NCBI GenBank assembly: GCA_963678675.1 | Contig: OY783199.1 | Span: forward strand, 23,743,546-23,807,545 | Length of the DNA stretch: 64,000 bases | Origin: Xiphydria camelus | Taxonomy: Eukaryota > Arthropoda > Insecta > Hymenoptera > Xiphydriidae | Direction of reading: 5' to 3' | Part shown: positions 28,601 through 43,244 of the stretch, piece after piece | Layout: every line of letters starts with the position of its first letter | Position numbering within the stretch: position 1 is the first letter of the stretch | Made by a program: the position numbers and the translations under genes | The notes under the pieces: generated by a model | The model's input: the letters and a program-made list of their open reading frames with translations, nothing else | The model's database searches: none | What the model was told of the DNA's origin: nothing

Positions 28601-31600
28601 CGTCCCGTAAAACTAGCATGAAAAGCACCACTTTCGATGCACGTGTTATAAAAATATATCTTCTAATAATTATAGGACACTTCAATTTTTTCAGTCCAGA
28701 AATAAAGCCTGATACCATACTGAGAAAAAAGGAAGCTGTAGCCATCGAGCGCCCCACCCCTGTGTGGTACACTTTTCGCTACGCTCTAATGAGTTATCGT
28801 CTCGACTTACCTTACCAGCTGTAGAGAAGTTTCAATTCAAAAATATTTATTACTTTCAGAAAAATGACTTTGGAATGTCTTTCTTTTGTATTTAGCTGAC
28901 GAATGATTTTCTAAAGATTTTTCTATTACATTGCATACGATTTTTTCCCGTAATTTTCCACTACATTACATTTCTTCTTAAGGGATAACACCACTCTAGA
29001 GGCCGAAAAAAAGGTGTAATTTTGCGGATTTTTCATGGGATTATGGGAAAAGGGATTGTATTGAAATTTACAGAGTTTATTAAACATATATTGAAGTATA
29101 AAAAAAATTGTTTATTATCGATTTCGTGCAAAATGGCGGCGCCACAGCGGATCTCCGATACAAGGTTTTTTTGAAGACGCTCCGCGGGCGTACCCATTCC
29201 TCGGCAACCGTGAGAGCTGGAACAAAAATCCAAAATTTTCTTGAAACTACATACTAATAGCTATCGAAGTAGGTACGTAGGATTCTTCTTTTTTTTCAAT
29301 TTTTGTAGAAACTGTGCATATCTGAACAAAAAGTATGAATTTTCGACGAAAAAAAGAGCAGTAAATTGTTAATAAAACAAGTAATTTTCAAAATATCAAA
29401 AAACGGCTACGTACTTCGGAGGAGAATATATATATGAAGCTACTGTAAAAATTTGAAGTCGATCCATGCAATAGTTTTGAAGCTACGAGTACGCCCGATT
29501 TGAAAAAAACAGTTTCGAGAAAAACGCGTTTAAAGTTTTCGTAACATTGAAACCGTTGAAATTGTTGTTTACCTCTAGTCTGCGATGCCTGCGCCGTACA
29601 TCTGGCCGTCTCTGTTGATGTCGGACTCTTCCTCTTCCTTCCTTGCAGATTTTATGGACATCCGGGCCTCTCTGGCATCGTTGGTCAACGATCGCTCGGA
29701 AAATTTGATGCGACGAGCGTCCGCCTCCACGCAAAAATTGTAGCAATTCGGTCCGATCGTTAAGCCCAGGTGTTCCATCAGCTTCAATACACTGGACAAT
29801 CCATCGTTGTAGATACTTGCAGCAATATATACTGCAGTATCAAGCACATGTTTGCCACTGGAAAATGTTTTTGGAGCCATGGACCAGACCGTTGCATTAA
29901 AACTTTCGTTGCTATTTTGCGTGAAGCCGCCTAAGCAACGAGTAAGCAATTCATCTCGGCTGAGTTCTTCGTACAATGGCAAAATCGCTTTATAAACCTC
30001 TTGAGAAAGAGCCGGTTTATGCGTAAAGTCCTGCCCAGTCGCTTGAGCTTTTTGCCAAGCGCACCATGAATTCTCTCCGGGCGGGCATCTTTCGTGCCTC
30101 GGTTGATCGTCGGTCGATAATTTATGGTCCAGTGTTGCGTAAATTTCATTTCGCATTTTTCCTACAGAATCGTGATTCCTACGAATTGCTAATCCGTAGT
30201 AAATTGCCAACTCGTCTATGAGCTTACCAGTAAGCTTGCCTTTCCCTCCAAGTCCTTTTGTTTGCTTCTTCAAATTACGGAGACGAGAGCCCATCCGCTT
30301 CTGCACATGATCGATGCATTCTTTTTTCTGTACGGTAAACTCTTTGTAGGGTTCAGAATCTAAAATTCCTTTGAAGGTTTTAGAATCTCCGTCGCCGACG
30401 TAATTTGCGTATTTCAAATTGTGCAAAGATTCTGAGCGCTCGAACATTTCGATGACGGCGTCCACTTCCATCTTCCCGGCGGAGCCGACGTGGTTTGCTT
30501 GGCATTCATCCTTGTGAGTTTCACTCCACTCCTCGAACTCGATATAGTGTCAGTTTTAGTTTTCCAAAATTCGCAAGCTTTGCAATATTTAGATTTCACT
30601 AAAACATCAACTACTTTGCCAGTATGCCAGCCGATAAGTGAAACAAGTCCGTACAGAGATGAAAAACCACGTTTCCTCCACGAACCATCGCCAGATACAG
30701 TAATGCCACTTTGATCTTCAGTTTTTTCTTTTTCTTTTTCAGCTGCAATTTTCATGCTGAGATTGCAAACAGCTTTGGCTTCAACGGCAATTTTCTTCAC
30801 AACTACATCGTAAAACGATTGGAAAATGGGCCGTGGAAGATCCATGAAGGCACAAAACTTGATAATGCCACTCAATCCTACTCCTAGCAATCGCATGGCA
30901 AGCACAATTCTGCGATTAATATCGTATCCTTTGTCAATAAAAGGACAGCTAGGAATATTGATTTCGTCGCAGTTTTTGCAAGAAATCACAAGCTTGAAAC
31001 CCAAGCCTCGCTTTCCACTTTCGCTAAATGTGACATCTGATTTGCACTTTTTGCACACGACAGCTTCCGATATCGCAGAGAATACTGCCAAAAAGTTCAA
31101 GATTCGATAACCAAAGTCTTCTTTTACTTTAAAATCATCGAAATTAACATCTGATAATTTTTTGGCCGACGTACTGACGCTTTCCAGGCTTGGCTTCTCC
31201 AGCTCGTAACGATTGCACGGGCGTCGATTCGAAATTTTCGGCCTTTTCGCGCTGTTCCTTCCTCCACGGGTGGTTTTTTGGTCACTGTACGTTCTCTTCG
31301 AAGACATGCTGATCGTTAAAAAAAAACTTGTGCAAAAACTTGTGCAAAAAAATGAAATACTTAAATGAAATATTCAAAAATGTACACTACGAAATCAAAG
31401 CGTCTGCGCGGCGTCGCTTGGCAGCTGTACTGGCTCTCAGACGCGCACGCACACACAGACGCACTTCTATAGGGTTTTAGTACACCTTGGTAGACTTCTC
31501 ATAAACCACTATGCTCATAAGCAATAGAATTCGGACATGTGTAGGATCGATAAATCAGAGCGCGCCGTGGCGGCTGATTCAGCCGTCGGCGCGCGCTCCG

Positions 31601-34052
31601 AGGCGTTGCGGCAGATTTAAGAATTAGACCCCTTCCACATTGAATTTCAATATAAAACCAATTGGATATGTTTTTTAAAGTCCTTAAGTATACTTTAAGC
31701 AAAAAAAAAATCGAATTTTTGAAAATCCTAGAGTGGTGTTACCCCTTAAAAACGGCGCGAAACACACGAATATCGAATTTGACTTTTTGTCACCAAAGTG
31801 TCAAAACCGAGGTTGGAGCGTGGGCGCGGACGGGGTCCGGGGTGGCGGTATGGGGGGGGGGGCTGAGCCCCCCCCCCAAAAAAAAAGATCATAAAACATA
31901 TTTTTTAAAGAAAAGAAAGAAAAAAATTAACACATTGAAAGTTAGAATAAAATCATAAACTTTTATCAATATCAAAAAATTAAATATGCATTTTTTGAAC
32001 AAAAAAAATCAACAAATTCATAGTTGGACACTGATAAGCAATAACGTGTCAACCAACACTGGTTCCATTGTTGAATAAAATCGGGATCCATTGTCACGAG
32101 TTTTTATTTATTTCACACTATATGTGGTTATGTGTACTGGCTTTCTGTCAACTGTGCAGTCTCTCGGCGCATGCGCAGTGTTGGACATTCGGTTGGATTC
32201 ACTGACTGTTAACTTCACAACTATTTCTCCAGTGCAGAAAAAAGTGTTCATGCACTGCGCAGGTACTTTCACGCACTGCGCAGGTTGTTCACACACTGAG
32301 TAGCTTCAGTGCGTGAAACACGATTTCACAAGCGTCGAGGACGATCGGAAAACCGAGGTTTTTGACACTGGGTGACAAAAAGAAGTTTAAAATTGAAACT
32401 TCAATTGATAAATAGTTTATGAACTAGCAGATTAATATTCTAACCTAACCTAACCTAACCTAACCTAAACATATATACATATATCCTAACTTGGATCGCC
32501 TCAAAAGATGAGACATATTTTCGAGATGGAATTCGAAAATTGCCTGAGAGGTGGGAAGAAGTAGTTGCCAACGATGGGCAATACTTTGATTAATCTGTTT
32601 AATCATTTTGTTCTGAAATAAATGCATTTTTGACCACAAAAAAACGGACCGAACTAATTTGTACTCCCAAAGTTTCTATCGTGCTTTGCTCGCAATGTGC
32701 TAGCTATATACATACACCTGCGGCCTATGATTCTGACTGATTTGTTTTGAGTGATGGTACCTTATCAAGTCAACCGTAGTTAGATGGTACGCGCGAATCT
32801 TATTGTTTTACAGTAAGAGCTAAATCTGATTGGTTCTTTATAGCAAAGCAAGAAGATCCGCTTATACCATTTAGCTACGGTCGACTTGATAAAGTACGAG
32901 TACTATCACTCAAAGCGGGTCGATTAGAATCATTAGCAACAGGTGTACGTGCACAAAGTGTACAAAATTTGCACGTGTGTCCGTACCTTGGGCGCGATAG
33001 TTATTCACAGTATTCCTGACACGTGTGATTGCCACAAATCAAATAACGACATCATACGGCACTGTCAACATATGTATCCCTGGTGATGAGCATATCGTCG
33101 CTGTTACTGCAATAGGTCGTATGTCAAAAAATCACCACCCTCTCCGCTTAAGACACTTTACGAACTAAAACCAAGGCTACTACCATACTACAAAACCTCG
33201 TATCTCAATCATAAGGGATATTATGATTGAGATACGAGGCCCTGCAGTATGGTAGCAGCCCTAGTTCTGGTTCGTAAAATGTCTTAAACAGAAAATGGCA
33301 ATTTTCTGACATACGACCCATTGCAGTAACAGCGATGATATAGTTTATTGACCGTTTCTGATATCCATGTATGCATGATATGTCCTTATTTGGCTATCTA
33401 AGTAGGTTCTACTACGCTTCACAGAATGTCATTCGCAATGAGAAAATATTTACTTGCCCTGATAAATTTGCTTAATTCGGTCGTTTCTTTTCATTTACAT
33501 AATACCTGCAAACGCGATAAAAGTGACAGAGGAAACCCTGATAAAAATATAGTCTGTAATAGGTCCTTACCTCCTTCGGTTTCGTGCCATACGATGCCCT
33601 CGAGAGTGACCGAGGTGCCGGGTTCGCAGGGACCCAAGCACTCCGGCTCCGTAATGGTCCCAACACTGGTACCGACGCACATGTCAGAGACGTCCTGAAA
33701 CAGAAAATATTATCGCATTTCAGCATGTGATTCCATTAAGCGAGTCAGGGAGAAATTGCTTGCTAAGTCGTTGGGGTCACATTATTCACTCGTTTCCAAT
33801 TAAAGTGTCGCAAAGAAACCTCAATGAACTTGGTCCTATCCGTATTGAATTAAAAATTTTTTTTTTATAACACGTGCATCGAAAGTAGTGCTTTTCATGC
33901 TAGTTTTACGGGGCTAGTTTGCGGGGTTTTACGGGGGGGGGGTTTAGAATTTAAGCGCGGCTTTGTTAACTCCATTATCTTCCGCTATGAAATCTTCATC
34001 GTTCCTAATCTGCGCAGCTTAGTTTTTGATGTCCAAACCTTCTGCTTCACAG

Positions 34053-34083
<31 letters not shown>

Positions 34084-37000
34084 TGTCCAGATTTTCCAAT
34101 CCATAGTAATTTGTACGAATAACCACGAATTTGCAAACTTCTATTGGGACATCAAGAATTAAGATATTTATTTTCAACAAATATTTCTTCATAGATCTTT
34201 ATAAATGCTAAAACAATCGTCTAGAAAATACCACCCAATCTACCTAATTCTACGCCTAGACAGCACCGATAAAACTGGACATAGGTTTCAGGTTCGACGT
34301 GCATCTATTCGTAGTTCCTCGTGTCTAAGCACATGGGGTCACAATTTTCAAAATTCATATCCAGCGAACGATAGGTTTCGAGCTTCAGGTGTGTGTATTT
34401 GTAGTTTTTTACATTTCAGATAGATAGACCAATAGTTTTCGACGTTTAGGTGCAGCACTCCGTACACTGTAAACATTTTTTTTTCCGGGAATTTTCCAGA
34501 AAATAGTCAAGAAGCGTATAACCTGAAAGAATCGGGAATTTTCCAAACCATTAAATAGGGAAAATTGCCAGACGCATTCGGAAAAATTTCTAACGAATTA
34601 GGGAATTTTCCCAACAACGTCATGTATACAAAAAGGATAATAAATAAGTTTTTTTCGCATATTCATTACCCTTGGCACTTGTGGACTCTACTCTTGTCGT
34701 ATTATTGTGTCTGTGGGTCATCTTTGCGCTTTATCTGATGAATAAAACTTTTTCTGGTTGGGTCGGGGCGCGATCCCGGGATGCGAAGCTAGCGTCTTTC
34801 TCGGTGAGCTACTGTAACATAAAGGCTCCGGTAAACACGCGGGATTCGGCGAGTGCCGAGCAATGCTCGCCGATGTCAACGAGGCTTTAAGCGAATGCTC
34901 GGCAAATGCCGAATGTGTACACGGGTTATTCGCTGTTTGCCGAGATGCCCAAATGTATTGTTCGCTTGGTTCTCGTAATCAAACAGAGTGGCTAGACATT
35001 CGGTACTCGCCGAACATCGAGCGACTGCTCGGCGAATCCCGAATGTGTACACGGGTTGCTCGCTATTCGCCGATGGCCGAATGTCGTGCTCGTCCAAATA
35101 TTCGCCGTTCCCGTAGTTTGTCGGTCTTTCGTGGCACATCAAAGGAAACGAATAGTCGTAAACACACCCCACTTCATTATAATCGCCAATCTAGAGTTAA
35201 TCCCATCGTCGGTCACAATGACAAGGCAGGCGGTCTGTATCCGCGAATCTAGACTACTAATGAGTTCGCAGTCCCCCACCTTTCCCGAGTCGGACGAATG
35301 GCAATGAACCGTTTCTCGCAACACCCATTCAAATACTGCTATTGATGATACAGCATTGGTTTTTTAAAAAGTTGGAGCATACGTGCAGAGAAATTGAACA
35401 AGTTGCAGTTTGTTTTGAGAAGGAAAAAAATCTTTTCAGTCGGCCGGAAGTTTGGTTGAAGGACTTGATATAACAATTTGCTTCGGTTTCGTTCCTTTCG
35501 ATCGTATGCAGTGGCAAAACCTCCGAAAGTATTATATTTTTGAAATTTAATTTTATGCACTAGTAACATTCCATCGAAAATACAAACTTTTTCGAATGAT
35601 TAGATTTTATTATTTGCTGAAAAGTGTTGTTTCCACATGCATGTACTCTTTGAATTGACCCCTTTTATATTAAGGTATACGGGTCACAGGGACTTTTAAA
35701 CCCTCAGGCGCGGGCCTCGTAGACCGTCAGATAGTGACAGATTCTGGTGCCCCATTTTTGCATACATGCCTCGAAGAGGATTGAAAAGTACTTCGATGCT
35801 GAGTAGAATAAAGCGAAATTTACGAATGGCCCTTGGGGATAACATATGGAAAATTCGATTTTTCTTAACAGAAATAAAAAGGTGTCTGTTGTTCATTTTC
35901 TCATGCATGCCTTGTTCACTAAATGATTCAATAGAACCTGGCTTCGGAAAACCAAAGGCATGGGTGTTGCAGGTGGCTAAAGGGTTGAAATAAGGGCGTA
36001 ATCTTGTAAGAAAAAATCGAGATTTTGAGTGATTTTCCCACACATGCCTATTGGAAGTATGGAAACGTACATCGTAACTAGCCCGAAAAAAATATTGACA
36101 TGTGAGTGGCGCGAATGGATAAGTAGGTATATTTTGGAGTCATAAAAGTTAACGGATGTTTTTTTCGATTTTTCAGTTATTTTGCCATGCATGCCTTTGA
36201 AACTATAGACTATTATTGATCTGTTAGACATTAAAATAAAATTGGCATGTGGACGGAACGAAGACTTGAGTCGGAAAGTTGCAGGAAAATTGTATGCAAA
36301 TGGCCGCCATTTCCCCACGCATGCCTTTTGACATATGCTTAGAAAAACTGGAGAATCGATGATAAAAGAGTACGAAACTGAACGTTTTGAATTAAATAAG
36401 AAATACGTTTTTGATCCACTAGTAAGAAGTTCTTATCGCATGAAATACTTGATTACCCCACATATCTCTTTGAAGGATTCTACAGGAAAAAAAAACGAAA
36501 TCAACATTAGTAATCGACTAGATTGGCGATTATAATGAAGTGGTAAGAACCGACCTTCCGAGTCCACACTGCTCGGCATTCGCCAAGTAGAGCTGTCGCT
36601 CGGTGGTCACCGAGCGGTCGCTCGGTATTCGCCAAATTCCGAATGTTCGGGCTCGACAGCCTCGTTGACATCGGCGAGCATTGCTCGGCACTCGCCGAAT
36701 CCCGCGTGTTTACCGGAGCCTTAAGACGTTAGCTTTGCTACAAAACGGGGATTTAGGCCGTGTTCTCACTAATTTGTGGTTATTTGTACAACTTACGTAG
36801 TGATTTGTAAAATATTTTATCGCCAGAGTTTTTCTTCATATTTCGTCGGTATTAATGTTTTTGACAGGTATTCTGCAATGTCAACTGAACTCGGAGCTAC
36901 TTGCATGTGCCGCGATTTCTTACTTATCATCGAATTTACGAAATGCTGAACATCGCGATGTTAAAGGCTCTCCGTTACCGGATATTTTAGCGAGACGAAC

Positions 37001-40000
37001 TTTCTAGGTATTGTACTTGGCGCAGTTACGTTCTTTATTTGAATTAAAGAGATACGGCTTTCTATACTGACAGCAAAGCGTTTCATCTTTATTGCTAGGA
37101 TACATTGCTTTGAATCTTGTATATCAATCCAAATCTTTCAACCTATCTTGAAGTGTCCGATAAAGAGTGCTACGCGGAGAAAATATTCCATTTGAAATTA
37201 CGATGCCAACATCTTATTTCCGGATCATACCGACAATATGAAACATTCTACATAACTTCTCTGAATAACTGTTGCAGATATATTTTTGTTTTAGATGCTA
37301 CCATGCAATTTTACGATGCTAGCATCTATGAAATAATATGTCCATAGCAGTTATTGAGAGAAGTTATGTAGGATGTTTTATATTGTCAGAGCACGGTTCG
37401 GCGAAAAGATGCTAGCATCGAAATTTCAAATGGAATTTTTTCTCCATGTACTCTTCTAATGATCACTCATTATTATCTGGCACTGATCGTTAGCTAAAGC
37501 TATTGTTTTACTGAACAAATTTAATTATAAATAATTAAAAAACTATTGCCCATGTAAAGAAGTTTAACAGAAAATATATGTTCTCTACTGCTAATGAGGA
37601 ATCTGCTGATGAAAGGAAATACACGAGTTCTGGATCATCCTGTATATTCAATTAGACTTCAATTAAAATATTATTTTAGGAACTTATCGGCTAACAGAGG
37701 CCGTGTGTATATTACGTCAGGCACAATGGGCGACGAGAGGTTGAAAAAGGATGTTCGTGTTCTGTAAATGCGCAAAGATTAACTGGCAAATGCCGCGACA
37801 AAAGACTGCAAAAGAATCCTCAAGCCACACCTAATGTACGCGGTAGACGATCACGTGGCAACTGCGCCTACATAAAATATAAAAAGCAGGAGAGGATTTG
37901 GTTATGAAATTCTTGCATCGCACAACAATAATGGGTGCCGGGGAAAGGGGCGATAAAAGGGGAAATTTTTTTATAGAAAAAGATTTCGGTGTTCGGTCGG
38001 AGATGTGAAAGTATTATATTTCCTTTGGAGTGCTTTCGCATTACTATGGTCATTTTGAAATGGCAGACCTACGGAGGTTGGAAGGGGAATGGGGCAAAGA
38101 GTGCCGCACGCTTGTTCGAAAGTTCCATGTGACGTATGACTAGTTGCACCGCAGTGTTTGTTCGCTGTATTATATATACCTACAAACGAGAGTTCCTATA
38201 TTCTCGAGGGCGGAGACCGCAGAGAATATTGATTTCACCCTCCCGCCCGCTTCCCTTCAACGCCCCCGCGGACCCACTCTCTCGACCCTGCGGCTTCCAT
38301 TGCGTCCACCCCTGCTATCCTAATTTTGCTCCAGCTATGAGACACCAGAGCACCGCCGCCCTCGACACTACCTCATCCCCCCCAAAAGCCTGAAGCGACT
38401 TTCGTTAGGATATAGGAAATTGACGTGGAAAAAGTGTGAGGAAAACGAGGTTAAGATGAAAGCGCTAATACTCCATAAGAGCCTTCTAATGAGGAATGGA
38501 GGTTTGGTGAGAGGAAGGGAGGGAACGGGGGATACACTGTAGGACTATTTATAGTATATGTTACATCGTTGTTAATAGTTGTTACTTATTCTACATGCAG
38601 ACTGTTAACCCTGCAGTATGTACAATGCTACATTTTCAGATGTATGAATGCCATACAAAGGATCAGTAGATCTTGCCAATTTGTCATGTCATCGATTTAT
38701 TTGTAATCATTTTTTTTTTCATTAACATTGTATATATAAATCGATATGGTAAAATTCAATGAAGATATCTATGCAGATCCAGTCGCATGTATATACAGGG
38801 TGATCCAGAATTCGCATATTTCCTTTCGTGAGCATATTCCTCATAAGAGTAGAACATATCTGTGGCTTGGATGAAAAAGGGCCTAAGTGCAAAAATTAAG
38901 ACCCGAGAAAAATTTGATTAAAGTTGATTTTTTTAAAAGTCATTAAGTAAGACGCTTTGTACAGTAAATGAAAGAAATGTTGTACATGCAAGATAGACTT
39001 GAGACCTTTTTCATTAAAAAGATCTGGTCGAAATTAGTAAGAAAAACCCTAAAATTCTAGGATGCTCGGGAAAAAGAGTACAAGTACAAAAATGGTATTG
39101 CTCAGAAAACACCTTTATTTGTTTATATTGAAACACAAACTGTTGAAAAGATGTATAAAATGAAAATAACACCTCATAAGAACCGTTAAATGCATGTAGC
39201 ACACAAATATCTCTAGGAAAGTAGAAGAAAATTGTGGAAGTGTTTTGGTAGGCGACTTTGACTTATACTCTTTTTCCCGGGCATCCTAGAATTCATTTTT
39301 GAGAAAATCGCCCCTTTTCGTCCAAGCCAGATATATTCCTTCTTAAACTTCTTCCTAAGAGCAACATTCTTTGAGTAATGAAAAAACATCTTTAGCTAAG
39401 ATCAGTGCTGGATAATACGGAGAAGAGGAGGGGTATGCCATTCGAAAAGTAGGATCTTTATGGATAGGGTAGGGTGGGTACAGTTGGGCATATAGTCCAG
39501 GCGTCAGGGATTATTTAGCAAAAAAAATTGCGACATATAGCTAATTTTTTGAGAATCTTCGTTAATAGGTAACTAATAAATAAGAACAAAATGGATTTAA
39601 AAATTCGGCCAGGAACATATGGTTTAAATAATTTTAATAAACAATTTCATGTTTGTTGTGGAAATCTCGAAAAATATGGATTAAATAAAAAAATAGCTAT
39701 TAAAAATTTCGATCCTTGCAAAATTTGCAATAAAAAATATCTCCATACTTCTTCCCGTAGACCGCGTTGAGAGTCAGACCACTGATAAAACACTCTATAT
39801 AATAGTACTGGCCTCTGGTAGCATCCCGAACTGCCATAGTTATGCTAACTTTATAAGAAGGATTAAGCTGAAAGAAAAGTGAAGAGGAACAAACAGATTT
39901 CATTTAAAAAGATCACTTATTTGTATATTAACTAATTACTATCGGACATTTTTTGTTTTTTCCTAGCTGGAGAATTGTTGAAATCGGCATCTTCTTCAGG

Positions 40001-41740
40001 AATTTCCGTTTCAGTTGCCTCCTCAGCGTCAGATTCCTCGTCTAGTTGGACAGAAAGGAAGTTTTCCATGTCGATATTCACACACTCATTCGCATATTCT
40101 TCTATATCAATTTCCGTAGAAAAGTTAGAACAAGTGCGTCCTTGGCAGTGGCTACACATCGACGAGCAGTAGAGACCAATCTAGTGACAACTGCAATTAC
40201 CAGAGCAGCCTTTGGTGCATTTACAGCAAATAATTTTCAAAAGTGCTTCAGGTGCAGGTGGTTGCATTGTAGTTATTGGTAATATAGCCGTTCGATGTAT
40301 GTTTCCACCCCCAGCATGTAGGTGATAATAATGAAGAGTGTAAATTCTAAAGGGTCTAAGTGCCAAAAATCGCAAAATGAGATATTGTTGAGCTAAATCA
40401 GTACTGGTAATGTATCAACAACTTTTAAAAGAAGAAATGTATTTATTCTTTAAATTTAGCTACACATGAATAAGCTACATCGTAGGCATATACAGTGAAA
40501 CATAAATATATCCTTAGAAAAGAAAAAGATTTTGAAATTCGGTAAGAAGATCTAAGTACCTTCACATGTTACATTCTGAAGGGTCTAAGTACCATTAGGC
40601 ATTAAATTCAAAAAGATGTTGCACCTCTCTTCTTTCCATATCCATCTTCAGCTCAACTTCTGCTTCTTTGCATAGATGTCCTTTCAATTAGGTTTTGGTA
40701 GAATCTGTAGTGTTGCAGTGGAATATAGTCCATCATGTCCCTTAAATTTTGTAGTTTTGCTTCACTTATTCGGTTCTCGCATTGAAGTTGTGGAATTTGA
40801 GCAGTTCGGATGTCCGGTATCCTTTTACCATTCTTCAAAACATTTGTGGTCTCTCAACCTTCAAGTTCAATGAAAGTTTTCCTCACTTTTCCTAACGTCG
40901 GATTGTCTTTTGTTATCTGTATCCAGGAGACTTTTGATATATTTAGTTTGGTTGTACGTATGAAATCATCAGCAAATTGTTGCAGATTTTAAACATCGTC
41001 TTCGTGCATGTGAATAAGTTGAAATGGATTGCTGTGCCTTGCTTCTTTAATAATTTTTTCGATGTCTTGAGGTACATATAACTTGCATACTCGTTGCCAT
41101 TTTTCAATCTCGGCAAAGTCCCTGTCACACGGAAGGTAGGAATGCGCACTCGCAAGGAATTTTTGGTCGATTTGTGTGAATTTTCCTATGGCAACTAGGT
41201 AGATGAGAACCATAAGTAATAAGATGAGTTCAATACGATACCTTTTTAGAATTCTATGTGAAGGTTTGTATCCTAAATACAATCGCACGAATCTTAAATT
41301 AAATTAGATATAGTACATTCTCACTTTATCAATAACTCGGGACTAAAGGACGCCACTTCATTCAACACAGTAGGGGACTCGACTACGGCCACCTAATGGT
41401 CTTTCGCGTGTGTTTGCGTATTTAAATATTCTACAGAAGCGTCAGTAACGTCAGTGGAATTAACGCTTTTCTTACGACATTGGAATAAGTAACGTTGAAT
41501 TAAGTGAGAATCCACTGTATGGCTAAGTTTCAAGTACATTTGTAATAAATTTGAAACATTACGTACCTTCTAAATTCATTGCATAATTGCACTGAAAGTT
41601 TTTATCAAAATGTACATTGGATTAAATATAACATAGCTGTTTGTTCCAAATGCAAGTAGGATGTAGATAAAATTATGACGAGATACACACATCGTGAAAT
41701 AATAACAATACAATGTCGCAACCTACAAATCGTACTCGCA

Positions 41741-41817
<77 letters not shown>

Positions 41818-43203
41818 TCGTTTTCTTCAAATATTTGTAGATACCTAATGACGCGGTAAATGTTTAAGAGAATGAGCTGTAAATCCAATAGCTTAACCAA
41901 AAGAACCTTCATCGCGATTGGTTCATATAAGACAATTTCCTCCTGTGGGAATTTCTTCCTCTATAAAGTTGTCCTCGTATTCTAATTATTCTTCCTTTTA
42001 TCGCATTCCACGTTGACTTTAAGTGCGAGTAATCCTACATTTATGGATAGCAGGTACTATAATATGGCTTCATCGAACATAAATTCATCATCGAAACGAT
42101 GAAATAAAGTACCGATTGCTAAGAGAGAAAAACGACAGTGACTTACCTTAGACTCGGAATTGACATTCGAAGTCTTGAGCTTCTTCGCGGGCGGGGGACT
42201 CGCCGCCATATCCATCGCCTCCTCTACAGGATTTGTGAGAGGTGGCCCTGGGACTGTGGCGACCTTAGTCTGTTCAGGCTTCGCGGCCGAACCAGCGGCT
42301 GTGGCGCTGGCCGGACTGGGCGGTGGGCAGGGAGCGGCAGCGCTGGTAGCCGCTGCGGGTGGCCCCGATCCCTGGGACACGGGAAAACCCGCCCGGGAAC
42401 CGGGCGACGGGCCCTGGGGTTGTTGTGGCGCGGTTGCCGCGGGAGTCGGCCCCTGCGTCGATTGCGTGGAGTTCGATTGCGACTGGGGTCCGCCGGGTCC
42501 ACCACGCACAGTGCCATTCATATCAGGTTTAGTCTGCTGCGGGAGAGCGTGACTGCTATTGCCGCCAACGCTACCCGTACTACTTACGCTACTGTTAATA
42601 CCACTATTGTTACTGACACTGGTGTTACTGCTACTGGCACTATTACAGGTGTTACTGCCGCTGCTGTTGTTACCATTGCCGTTACCGCCGCTACCACCAC
42701 CACCGCTCTGGCTTTGCGGTTTGTCGTGCTTGTCACCACGCGCCTTGTCTCTGCGGTGCCCGCTCGAACCCCTCTTGGACCCGGTGGTGGAGGAAGCAGG
42801 ACCACTCGCGGCTGACGCGGGCGAATGTGGCTTCGACTTATTGGACAAGCCGTTACCGGTCTCTCCGGGATTTTGGGAGCTTTGTGAGGTGCCACTGTCC
42901 TGAGAGACGGTGCCATTCAGCTCGTTCGACTTGACGATCTCATGCTTGGCCTCGCTCGTTTTGGTACCTGGCTTGGTACGTTTGATCTTCATCTTGAGTC
43001 CCTTATCAACGGTGGCAGAATGTTCGACGGCCATTTTGCTTGGATTCCCGCCGGTTTGATTGGGATGCGCCGCATTCGCGCCGGCGGACGATTTGCCTGA
43101 CGCCGATGCCGCCGCCGACGGATTATTGTTCCCGGGGCTCGTAGTGCTCGACAAGGAGTTGGAGCACGACGACGACGATGAGGACGATGACGACGACGAA
43201 GAT

Positions 43204-43244
<41 letters not shown>

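Noticed and set aside
35696..36318. Two overlapping minus-strand ORFs of 113-115 codons with repeated GM-x-x-K motifs
   Set aside because: The protein repetition follows the DNA tandem array. There is no start context, splice structure or family match.
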